A stretch of 64,000 nucleotides of DNA from assembly GCF_030818545.1 (NCBI RefSeq), contig NZ_JAUTAH010000001.1, positions 2,919,001 to 2,983,000 of the forward strand. Reading direction: 5' to 3'. Origin of the DNA: Brevundimonas sp. SORGH_AS_0993. GTDB taxonomy: Bacteria; Pseudomonadota; Alphaproteobacteria; Caulobacterales; Caulobacteraceae. Shown piece by piece: positions 33,344 to 41,987 of this stretch. The notes beneath the pieces were generated by a model that worked only from the letters and a program-made list of their open reading frames with translations, did not search any database and was not told the DNA's origin. The position numbers were made by a program, and so were the translations under genes. Within the stretch, counting starts at the first letter, position 1; every line of letters starts with the position of its first letter.

Positions 33344-35263
33344 CGACCGCGTTCCGCAGGCGGAGCCGGATCGAAGGCGAAACTGGGATGCGACGGCTGA
33401 TTGTAAGCCGAGTTCTGGCCCGACACCTGTGACCGATACTGCGCGTCGTGCATCAAGGTGACGTGGCGGATCGCGGTCGGGTGCGGGGTCACATAGATCC
33501 GCAGGGCCGAACTGTCCGCCGTGCGCCAGACCACCTCTTCGCGCCAGTCGCCCAGGATGTCGGCGACCAGAACAGGGTTCGCCTTGGTGCCGTTGTTCGA
33601 GGCCGCGCCCTCGGCGGTCAGCAGGGGGACGGACCGCGGGTTCTCCCAGTCCCATTTGAAGATGCGGGTCCCGTCCAGCAGTTCACGCAGGGCGTCGCCG
33701 TCCCACCAGATGGCGAAATTCATCTGTTGCGGGCGGGTGGGAGAGATGACCCGGCCGTCGGCGGCATAGAGGTCGTTGCTGTTCGACGCCCAGACCTCGG
33801 CGCCCGGATAGCGGGGATCGATGTCGAGGGCCACGCCGCGCCCGACGTCGTGCTGGCCAGGCGTGCGCCACAGGATTTCTCCGGTGCGGGTGTCCACCAT
33901 GGCCGAGCCGACGCCGCCGTTGCCGCCGACGTTCTCGTGGACGCCGAACTTCTCCAGCCCCGGCCGCGTCGGGTCCAGATCGCTGACATGCATGGCGTCG
34001 CCGTGGCCCAGCGCGCGTGGTCCACAGCGGCGTTCCGTCGTCGTCCAGCGCCATGGCGCCATAGACAATCTCCTGGCGGCCGTCGCCGTCGATGTCCGCC
34101 ACGCTGAACTGATGATTGCCCTGACCGGCGTAACCTTCGGGCGCCCGGTCGCTGTCGAACACCCAGCGCTGGCTCAGCCGACCGTCGCGCCAATCCCAGG
34201 CGGCGACCACGGTGCGTCCGTAATAGCCGCGCGCCATGACGATGCTGGGCAGCCGCCCATCCAGATAGGCCGCGCCGCCTAGATAACGTTCGGATCGGTT
34301 GCCGTAACCGTCGCCCCATATTGCGGCCAGTTCGTCGGCGCTGGCCGTATCGCCGGATCGGCCGCGAGAGGGGACATAGGGCGCGCTGGCCAGGGCCGCG
34401 CCGGTGCGGCCGTCGAAGACGGTGATGAACTCCGGCCCGGTCAGGATGCGCCCGGTCAGGCCCGCCGCCAGGGTTCCGTCGGCCTTGCGTTCGGCGCCCG
34501 TGCGGTCGTGGCTGGTGATCTCTCCGCCCGTCTCCCTCCAGTCGGCCTGGCCGTCGCCGAGGATGCGGCCGGTTCCATCGACCGTTCCGTCCGCCGTCTT
34601 CAGCGCGATCTCGGCCCGGCCGTCGCCGTCGAAATCCTGAACGATCATCTGGGTGTAGTGGGCGCCGGAACGGATGTTGCGCCCCAGGTCGATCCGCCAC
34701 AGCCGCCGCCCGTCCAACGTATAGGCGTCCACCAGGGTCGGGCCGGTGAAACCGGCGAAGGCGTTGTCCTTGGCGTTCGTCGGTTGCCACTTCAGCACGA
34801 TCTCGTAACGGCCGTCGCCGTCCAGATCGCCCACCGTCCCGTCGTTGGCCTCGTATTCATAGGTGACGCCGTCGGGCGTTACGCCGCCCGCAGGCCGATC
34901 CAGGGGGATTGTGAGATAGCCGTCGTTCAGGTTCAGCGCTGGGGCCTGATCCCCATCACCGGCCAACTGCACCGTATAACGCGCCTGGGCGTCGCCGTTC
35001 GCATCGCGCCAATCCGTCGCTTCGGCCGGCACAGTCCGAGCCACCTTCACACCGTTCTTGAACACGTCGAAACGCGCGTTCGCCGCATCCGTCGCTCTCA
35101 GTCGCCACTGCACCAACACGCCGCCTTCGCTGGCCGGTGCGGCGATCACGGATCTGTCCAGGGACTCCAGGCGCACGGTCTCGGCCGTTGCACACCAAGG
35201 CGCCGCCAGGAGCGCCGCGGCTGTGCCGAGCAACAAGCTGCGTTGTCCGACCAATCCTGACAC
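33340..35263 (-). pseudogene. Rhamnogalacturonan lyase (PL11), frameshifted as sequenced
   Basis: Two reading frames together make one PL11-type eight-bladed lyase of about 640 residues. The first (35263 to about 34015) starts with GTG and a signal peptide and ends in register at DDDGTPLWTT. The second (about 34015 to 33340) resumes with LGHGDAMHVSDLDPTR, the expected next motif. The break falls in GCGCGCG at 34011-34017, where one extra base (or two missing) shifts the frame. Many DGDGR-type calcium motifs are intact on both sides and no other damage is visible. A sequencing error or a very recent mutation is likely. The enzyme would cut RG-I internally. Confidence 0.82.
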
Positions 35264-35368
35264 GCGCGTTTCCTTCCCATCTATAGTTTGTCCACTTTTT
35301 GGGACTTAGTCTCACTATAAACGGTCGCACTGCCGGCTTCAATCAGCCTGAAGCCTCGTCGGAGCCGA

Positions 35369-36820
35369 TCAGTCTCTGTAATTGAGAGCTGGCGCGCGGT
35401 CGCCCAGCAGGGCGCGGTACTGGAAGTCGGGGCCGCGGCGACCTTCGAATTCGGCCCTGGCGGCGGCGACGGTCTCCGGGCTCTGGAACAGTTCGGCGGT
35501 GGTCAGGGCCAGAGTCTTGGCGGCCAGGTGCGCGCCCTTCAGGCCGATGGACGACCCGGCGGCCACTACGTTCTGCCAACTGTGGCCCGCCGATCCCGGC
35601 ACGAATGTCGCGGTCGACAGGCCGACCGTCGGCGTGACCCAGGAGACGTCCGACACGTCGGTCGAGCCGCCAAAGTCGCCGCCGATCACCGCCGGCTGGA
35701 TTTCGCCCACGCTGGACAGCGGCGGCCTGGAGGTCAGGGTCTTCTGGATCTCTGCGGCCAGGGCGATCTCCTCGGGCGTCCAGGCGATGCCGCCGACGGC
35801 GCGCAGATTGCGGTCCATGACGGTCATCAGGGCCTCGTTCGGCAGCATGGAATAGACGCCGCCGATGGCCTCGAACTCGACCCGCGTGCCGGTGCCCAGC
35901 GCGGCGCCGTCGGCGGCCTTCTTCACCCGCTCCAGCACGTCGCGGACGATCTGGGGATCGGTGTGGCGGACGTAGTAGTAGCTTTCGGCATAGGCCGGGA
36001 CGACGTTCGGCGCTCGCCCGCCGTCGGTGATGACATAGTGGATGCGGGTGCGGTCGGGCACGTGTTCGCGCATCAGATTGACCATGGCGTTCATGGCCTC
36101 GACCGCGTCCAGGGCCGATCGGCCCTTGTCCGGCGCGGCGGCGGCGTGGGCGGCCGTGCCGTAGAAGCGGAACTTGCCCGAGACATTGGCCATGGTGTCG
36201 CCCTGGCGGGCGCTGTTGACGTCGCCGGGGTGCCAGTGGACGGCGACGTCCACTTCGTCGAACAGGCCGTCGCGGACCATATAGACCTTGCCCGATCCGC
36301 CCTCTTCGGCGGGCGTGCCATAGACGCGCAGTTCGCCCTTGATGTTGTTGGCGGCCATCCAGTCCTTGACCGCGATGGCGGCCTGGACCGAGGCGGCGCC
36401 GAACAGGTTATGCCCGCAGCCGTGCCCGGCCGGGGCGCCGGCTGACTGCTGCACCGGGCTGAGGGTCTGGGACAGGCCGGGCAGGGCGTCGTATTCGGCC
36501 AGCACCGCGATGACCGGGCCGTCGCCGGTCTTGTAGCGGGCCAGGAAGGCGGTCGGCTCTCCGGCGATCCCCGGCGTGACGGTGAAGCCCGCATCGCGCA
36601 ACTGACCCTGGAGCAGGGCGGTGCTTTGCGTCTCCTGATAGCCCAGCTCCGCGAACTTCCAGATTTCCAGCGCCGCATGGTCCAGGGCCGGTTCGTTGCG
36701 CTCGACGGTGGACAGGATCTGGGCGCGGGCCTGGGGCGACAGCTCTGCGGCGGCGGCCGGCAGGCTGAAACCGGCCAGGGCCGTAGCCAAGGCCAGGGCG
36801 CGCATCGAAACGGGCTTCAT
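35369..36820 (-). CDS. Exported M20-family amidohydrolase (AbgB-like)
   Basis: This is a 483-residue metallopeptidase-fold amidohydrolase with a signal peptide (cleavage near AAAAE, residue 25). Metal-site motifs include LAEYDALPG (D111), GHGCGHN (H133, C135, H137) and TPAEEGGSG (E172/E173), with a dimerisation domain in the middle. It resembles AbgB/HipO-type enzymes that split an acyl or aminobenzoyl group from an amino acid. A GGAG site lies before the ATG at 36820. It lies downstream of a TonB receptor gene, separated by a terminator-like hairpin, which suggests the receptor imports its substrate. Confidence 0.87.
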   Translation of the reverse strand: MKPVSMRALALATALAGFSLPAAAAELSPQARAQILSTVERNEPALDHAALEIWKFAELGYQETQSTALLQGQLRDAGFTVTPGIAGEPTAFLARYKTGDGPVIAVLAEYDALPGLSQTLSPVQQSAGAPAGHGCGHNLFGAASVQAAIAVKDWMAANNIKGELRVYGTPAEEGGSGKVYMVRDGLFDEVDVAVHWHPGDVNSARQGDTMANVSGKFRFYGTAAHAAAAPDKGRSALDAVEAMNAMVNLMREHVPDRTRIHYVITDGGRAPNVVPAYAESYYYVRHTDPQIVRDVLERVKKAADGAALGTGTRVEFEAIGGVYSMLPNEALMTVMDRNLRAVGGIAWTPEEIALAAEIQKTLTSRPPLSSVGEIQPAVIGGDFGGSTDVSDVSWVTPTVGLSTATFVPGSAGHSWQNVVAAGSSIGLKGAHLAAKTLALTTAELFQSPETVAAARAEFEGRRGPDFQYRALLGDRAPALNYRD

Positions 36821-36850
36821 GGGGAACTCCGATAAGCGACTGAAAAAGTA

Positions 36851-36878
36851 ACGGGCGGAGGGGCGACCCTCCGCCCGT
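36851..36878 (-). terminator. Terminator after the minus-strand TonB receptor
   Basis: A perfect 12-bp stem, ACGGGCGGAGGG (36851-36862) with 36867-36878, carries a GCGA loop. On the minus strand it is followed by TTACTTTTTC. It separates the receptor from the M20 gene and could be a partial terminator that lowers expression of the latter. Confidence 0.85.
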
Positions 36879-36887
36879 CGGGCAGGG

Positions 36888-39800
36888 TTAGAAGGTCTTG
36901 CGGAAGTTGACGTACCAGTAGCGGCCGTAGGGCTGATACACGGTGCCGAGATAGCCTCCCGCCGACAGGGGCGGCTGTTCGTCGCTGAGATTGCGCACGC
37001 CCAGCCGGATCGAGGTGTCGGACAGGGCGCCCTGATCGAACTGATATTCGGCATACAGGTTGGCCGTCAGCGTCGAATCGATCGTCCAGTAGTCGCCGGT
37101 CGAATTGACCAGGCTGCTGTCGTACATGGACGAGATATACTGGCTGAAGGCGCCCACCGTCAGGTTTTGATAGCGCCAGCTTCCCGACAGCGACCACTTC
37201 CATTCCGGCCGGCCCTGGTCGTCGATCAGGTCGCCCATCCGGCCGCCGAATGTGATGGAGGCGGGGATGGAGCCGGCGTCGCGCGCGGCCTGCAGATCCT
37301 GCATGCCCGGCGACATTTCGAGATAGTATTTGATCAGGTGCGAGACGTTCAGGTTCAGGCTGAAATCCCCGACCCGCGTGCCGCGCAGGTTCCACATCAC
37401 GCCCAGGTCCAGCCCCTCGACCGTCTGGGGCTGCTGGTTGCTGTAGGCGTCGGTGATGTACTGCACTTCGCCCACCGGGGTCAGGCCGGTGCCGGCGAAG
37501 ATGGCCTGGTCCGCCGCCGTCGGATCGGCGCGTATGACATTGGGGTTTGAGCCGCCGCTCTTGCGCAGCAGATAGTCCAGGATCAGGGCGTTCTGCCCCC
37601 GGAACAGGCCGACCATGCCGGTCTGTTCGACCTTCCACAGGTCCGCCGTGACGGTGAACTCCCCCAGTTGCTCGGGCAGGAAGCGCGGCTGGATCACCAC
37701 GCCGACCGAGGTGGTTTCGGACTCTTCGGGCTGAAGGTTCGGATTGCCCGACCGCCGCTCGGCCGTCAGCTTGCGGACGTGGGTCTGGGTGGCGTTGGCC
37801 TTGTCGGCGAAGGTGTTGGGAATCTGCGACACTGTGCTGGCGCCGCACTGGTTCATATTGGTGATGGCGCCGCGACGCAGCAGGGCCTCGCAATAGATGT
37901 AGTCGTTGGAGCTGTTGGACCGCGTGATCACGGTGGCGTTGATCTGCTCCAGGTTGGGCGCGCGGAAGCCCTGGGCCCAGGAGGCGCGGATGCGGAACCC
38001 GTCCACGATGTCCCAGGCGCCGGCGATCTTGGGCTTGGCCACGTCGCCGAAGTCCGAATAGTTCTCGAACCGGCCCGCCAGCTGGACCTCCAGATTATGC
38101 ACCAGCGGAATGTTCATCTCGGGCGAGACGAGCGGGGCGGCGACCTCCAGATAGGCCGAGAAGACGTCGCGTTCGCCGTAGGTGTCGGGGTTCTCGGACG
38201 AGTTGATCAGGTCGCTATAGGTCGCGCCCGACTTGTCGGTGTAGCGGATCGTGCCGTCGATGCGGCTGTCGCGGTCGTCCAGCTGGCTCTCGGTGCGGAA
38301 CTCGATCCCTGCGGCCATGCCGACGGGGCCGCCCGGAAGCTGGAAGACGTCGGGGCGCGAGATCTTGAAGTCCCACAGGCCCAGCTCCGTCTTGGTCTTT
38401 CGCACCATGTCCACGCGGATGGCGTCCAGCGCCGCCTGGTTGGACGGGGTGGAATCGCCGAAACGCGGACTGGCCGGGTCGCCGCCGTTGAAGAAGTTGT
38501 AGGCGTCGGGCGTCGATTTGGCCGCCCATTCGGCCAGCCGCGTGGTCGAGATGTTGTCCGACACGTCCTTGGCCGAGGCCTCGGACCAGACCAGCGCCGA
38601 TTCCCAGCGCCAGCCGCGCCAGTCGCCGCGCAGGCCGCCCAGAATGCGGTACTGTTCATTGGTGACGTCGACGTTGATCGGCCCAAGGTCGTTGAAGCGG
38701 TAGCCGGTCAGACGAACGTCGCGCTGGAACGGGTTGTAATAGTTGGTCCCTGGAATGGTCATGACCACCGACGACAGGGTGTTGATCGGCGCCTGACGGG
38801 CATGGGACTGGGCCCGATAACCGCCCAGTTCACCAAAGAATTCCACTGCGTCGTTGATCTTGTAGCGGCCGGTCAGGAACAGGTTGTAGCGGTCGACCTC
38901 GGGAATGACGGTCAGGTTTTCCTGAGCCGTGTCGGCCAACAGGGACGGATCGATGTTGGTCGTCTTCTTGAGGCACAGGCCGTTGGCCAAGGCAGCGGCG
39001 CATCCTGAAAGGGTCGATGGCTGGATGGTGAAGGTGGTGAACCCAGTCACGGCGCCATAGCTGGCCGAGCCGCTGGCCAGGGTGAACTGGCCCCAGGGCG
39101 TCAGGGACGACAGGCCGTTCAAGCCGGAATTGTTCTCGAACCCGGTCCCGGCGAACAGCGGGCGCTTGTCGTCCGAGGCCGTGTAGGGCTGCTCCAGCGT
39201 GGTCAATTCGCTGCGGTGGTCGTAGTTGAAGAAGGCCGAGACGTTGCCGCGTCCCTCGGCGATGTCCTGCCCGCCGTAGAGCGAGAAGTTGAACTCGCGC
39301 AGGCCCGTGCCCTCGGCCCCGCCGTACTGGCTGGAGACGGTCCAGTCGGTCATGTCGTCGCGCAGGACGGTGTTGACCACCCCGGCCACGGCGTCCGCGC
39401 CATAGATGGCGGCCGCGCCGTCGCGCAGCACCTCCAGACGCTTCAGGCCCGAAACCGGAATTGCGTTGGTGTTGTAGGTCAGGACCGGCACCAAATGCTC
39501 GTTCGCCTGAGACGTCGGATGGCCCACGACGCGCCGGCCGTTCAGCAGGACCAGGGTGTTGCCGATGCCCAGGTTCCTCAGGTTGACCGATCCCGTGTCG
39601 CCGCGCGCCGAGTTGGACGAAGCCGGCAGGTAGCTGGCGTTGAAGGTCACGTCGCCCATTTGCGGGATGGAGCGCAGAAGTTCGTCGCCGGAGGAGGCTG
39701 CGGTCGCCAGGATCTGCTCTTCGCCGATGACGGTCACGGGCAGGGCCGCCGTCACCTTGGCGCCCCGGATCTGAGAGCCGACCACCACGACCTCTTCGAC

Positions 39801-39917
39801 TTCGGCGGGCTGCGGGTCGACCGCCTCCTGCGCGACGGCGGCGGTGGCGGCCCCGAACAGGGCCGTCGTGGCCAACATGGTCGTCCTAAGACTGTGGTGA
39901 GCGAAGGTTGTACGCAT
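36888..39917 (-). CDS. TonB-dependent receptor (no STN domain)
   Basis: This is a 1009-residue outer-membrane receptor with a signal peptide ending AAVAQE, a TonB-box-like EEVVVVG, a plug containing LRNLGIGNTLVLLNGRRV and a barrel ending in FRKTF. It is a paralogue of the receptor at 52677-55985. The two share the SQIRG/SRIKG and ALPVTV motifs, the LLNGRR region and much of the last 250 residues, but this one lacks the N-terminal signalling domain. Its association with the M20 amidohydrolase and a GGT-like gene suggests peptide or amide-linked substrates. Confidence 0.9.
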   Translation of the reverse strand: MRTTFAHHSLRTTMLATTALFGAATAAVAQEAVDPQPAEVEEVVVVGSQIRGAKVTAALPVTVIGEEQILATAASSGDELLRSIPQMGDVTFNASYLPASSNSARGDTGSVNLRNLGIGNTLVLLNGRRVVGHPTSQANEHLVPVLTYNTNAIPVSGLKRLEVLRDGAAAIYGADAVAGVVNTVLRDDMTDWTVSSQYGGAEGTGLREFNFSLYGGQDIAEGRGNVSAFFNYDHRSELTTLEQPYTASDDKRPLFAGTGFENNSGLNGLSSLTPWGQFTLASGSASYGAVTGFTTFTIQPSTLSGCAAALANGLCLKKTTNIDPSLLADTAQENLTVIPEVDRYNLFLTGRYKINDAVEFFGELGGYRAQSHARQAPINTLSSVVMTIPGTNYYNPFQRDVRLTGYRFNDLGPINVDVTNEQYRILGGLRGDWRGWRWESALVWSEASAKDVSDNISTTRLAEWAAKSTPDAYNFFNGGDPASPRFGDSTPSNQAALDAIRVDMVRKTKTELGLWDFKISRPDVFQLPGGPVGMAAGIEFRTESQLDDRDSRIDGTIRYTDKSGATYSDLINSSENPDTYGERDVFSAYLEVAAPLVSPEMNIPLVHNLEVQLAGRFENYSDFGDVAKPKIAGAWDIVDGFRIRASWAQGFRAPNLEQINATVITRSNSSNDYIYCEALLRRGAITNMNQCGASTVSQIPNTFADKANATQTHVRKLTAERRSGNPNLQPEESETTSVGVVIQPRFLPEQLGEFTVTADLWKVEQTGMVGLFRGQNALILDYLLRKSGGSNPNVIRADPTAADQAIFAGTGLTPVGEVQYITDAYSNQQPQTVEGLDLGVMWNLRGTRVGDFSLNLNVSHLIKYYLEMSPGMQDLQAARDAGSIPASITFGGRMGDLIDDQGRPEWKWSLSGSWRYQNLTVGAFSQYISSMYDSSLVNSTGDYWTIDSTLTANLYAEYQFDQGALSDTSIRLGVRNLSDEQPPLSAGGYLGTVYQPYGRYWYVNFRKTF

Positions 39918-40218
39918 GGTCTTGGTATCCCCGGTTACTGATCATCGAACTCGGTGTCCCCCGATGTTCATGCGGCGTGAGATCGCTGCCTTCCGCTTCC
40001 GGGAAGGACGCGCACAGACGAATGGCCGCAGAGAAGACTAGAAACCGCCACAATGGCGGCGTCAACCATTCGAGGTGAAAATTTACATATGTTGCATATT
40101 CTGAGCAATATAATCACAAGTTGTGCGGGTTGAATCCGGCCTTGGCGCAATGCTATCGCTGATAAGGTGTAGTGTTCTGGCTGCCGGCCGGCGGCTGGCT
40201 TGTCGTGGGGAGTTGTTC
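39918..40218. promoter_or_regulatory. Divergent promoter region, TonB receptor / GGT homologue
   Basis: This 301-base region has no gene. It is unusually AT-rich around 40075-40120, where an inverted repeat ATATG-TTG-CATAT (40087-40099) lies beside TTGC/GCAA arms. On the plus strand TTGAATC (40130-40136) and GCTATCGC (40152-40159) are 15 bases apart, a loose match to the Caulobacter housekeeping promoter shape. The promoter calls are weak. Confidence 0.35.
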
Positions 40219-41958
40219 GTGCGTTCACAAATGCGGTTTGCGGCGGTCGCTGTCGCTGCGCTTCTGGCGGGCTGGCCGGCCTTCGCCCAAGAGGTCTCTA
40301 CCCCGGTTCGTCCCGCGACAGGCAGCGGCGGCGACATTGTCAGCTACGGCCAGATTCACAGTCCGGTCGTCGGTCGCGGCGGCATGGTGGTCAGCCAAAG
40401 CGATCCGGCCACGCGGGTCGGGGTGGACGTGCTGCGGCGGGGCGGCAATGCGGTGGATTCGGCCATCGCGGTGGCCTTCGCGGAGGCCGTGACCCTGCCC
40501 CGCGCCGGCAATATCGGCGGCTCGGGCTATATGGTCGTGCATATGGCCGCGACGGCGGATCGGCCGGCCCAGGACATCGCCATAAACTACTACGGCGTGG
40601 CCCCTGCGGCGACGACGCCGGACTTGCTGCTGGGGTCTGACGGCAAGTTCGACCGCTCCAAACCCTCGGGCTTCATCAATGTCGCCGTGCCCGGCACGGT
40701 CATGGGCATGTGGGAGGCGCACCGGCGCTTCGGCTCCATGCCCTGGGCCGACCTGATCGCGCCGGCCATCCGCCTGGCCGAGGACGGTTATGTCCTGTCG
40801 GACGGCGAGGCGGACGCCACAGCCGGCCGGGCGCGGGTTCTGGCCAACGATCCGGGCGCGCGCGAGGCCTATCTGAAGCCGGACGGCGCCCCCTATCGGG
40901 CAGGCGAAGTCTTCCGCCAGCCGCTTTTGGCCGAGAGCCTGCGCAAGGTCGCCCGCGGTGGGGCCGACGAATTCTATAAGGGCGATCTGGCCCGTCAGAT
41001 CGTGGCGGGCATACAGGCCCACGGCGGCGTCATCACCCTGGCCGACATGGCCGCCTATCGCGCCGACGTGTCCGAACCGATCTGGGGCAGCTATCGGGGC
41101 GATCGCATCGCCTATATGCCGCCGACCGCCTCGGGCGTCAGCGTCGCCGAGGCGCTGAACCTTCTGGAGCATTTCGACCTGAAGGCCATGGGATGGGGCA
41201 GCGTCGACAGTCTTCATCTGATCGCCGAGGCGATGAAGATCACCTCGTCCGATCGTCGGCTGATCGGCGGGGCGCCCCAGTGGAACGCGCCGGCCCACGG
41301 CCTTGCCAGCAAGGGCTACGCCGCCGAGCGGGTGAAGTTGATTTCGCTGGATCGGTCGCTGAGCGGCGCCGACATTCCCGAGGGCAATCCCTATCCGTTC
41401 GAGAGCAAGGACACGACCCACTTTTCGGTGGCGGACGACCGGGGCAATGCCGTCTCGAACACCTACACCCTGTCCAACTCCTATGGCGCGCATGTCGCCC
41501 CGGAGGGGACCGGAATCCTGCTGAACAACAATCTGGACAACTTCGCCTGGGGTACGCGGGGCCAGCCCAACTCGCCTGCGCCCGGCAAGCGTCTGGGTTC
41601 CACCATCACCCCGATGATCGTGTTCAAGGACGACAAGCCCTGGCTGGTCACGGGCACGCCGGGCGGCGGCTACATCATCGCCACCATGGTCCAACTGATC
41701 TCTAACGTCATCGACCACGACCTGAACATCGCCGAGGCCGCCATGCGGCCGCGCCTGAACCAGGGCGGAGGCGACAGCCCGCTGGAGCTTGAGGGCGGAT
41801 TCTCGCCCGATGTGGAGCGGTTGCTGCGCGCGCGGGGCCATACGGTTCGACCGTCCATGACCATGGGCAGCACGCAGTCGATCATGATCGAGGGCGACCG
41901 CTTCCTGGGGGCCGCCGATACGCGCCGGCCGGACGCCCTGGCCCTGGGCGTGCGCTGA
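40219..41958 (+). CDS. Gamma-glutamyltranspeptidase-family Ntn hydrolase, atypical
   Basis: This 579-residue periplasmic protein is a homologue of GGT, which self-cleaves into two chains. The GTG at 40219 has GGGGAG at seven bases and yields a signal peptide ending AFAQ. The catalytic threonine is T399 in the KDTTHFSVADDRGN segment, the start of the small subunit. PGTVMGMWEAH, NNNLDNF and GTPGGGYI are family motifs. The arginine that grips the gamma-glutamyl carboxylate in classical GGT (in DYRE) is missing, because the equivalent stretch reads NYYG with Y125. The substrate may therefore not be glutathione. The next gene, a metalloprotease, begins 29 bases later. Confidence 0.85.
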   Translation: MRSQMRFAAVAVAALLAGWPAFAQEVSTPVRPATGSGGDIVSYGQIHSPVVGRGGMVVSQSDPATRVGVDVLRRGGNAVDSAIAVAFAEAVTLPRAGNIGGSGYMVVHMAATADRPAQDIAINYYGVAPAATTPDLLLGSDGKFDRSKPSGFINVAVPGTVMGMWEAHRRFGSMPWADLIAPAIRLAEDGYVLSDGEADATAGRARVLANDPGAREAYLKPDGAPYRAGEVFRQPLLAESLRKVARGGADEFYKGDLARQIVAGIQAHGGVITLADMAAYRADVSEPIWGSYRGDRIAYMPPTASGVSVAEALNLLEHFDLKAMGWGSVDSLHLIAEAMKITSSDRRLIGGAPQWNAPAHGLASKGYAAERVKLISLDRSLSGADIPEGNPYPFESKDTTHFSVADDRGNAVSNTYTLSNSYGAHVAPEGTGILLNNNLDNFAWGTRGQPNSPAPGKRLGSTITPMIVFKDDKPWLVTGTPGGGYIIATMVQLISNVIDHDLNIAEAAMRPRLNQGGGDSPLELEGGFSPDVERLLRARGHTVRPSMTMGSTQSIMIEGDRFLGAADTRRPDALALGVR

Positions 41959-41987
41959 GGTCGGCCGAAACGAAGGGGAGGGCGAGG

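Noticed and set aside
34005..34025. Programmed ribosomal frameshifting in the PL11 gene
   Set aside because: There is no slippery heptamer of A/T type and no obvious downstream pseudoknot. The family needs no recoding, and an indel in a GC dinucleotide run explains it more simply.
35283..35325. TATAGT...ACTATA and GTCC...GGAC short repeats upstream of the PL11 lyase gene
   Set aside because: The arms are only 4-6 bp and widely spaced, so chance is likely. No match was seen to the other candidate operators.
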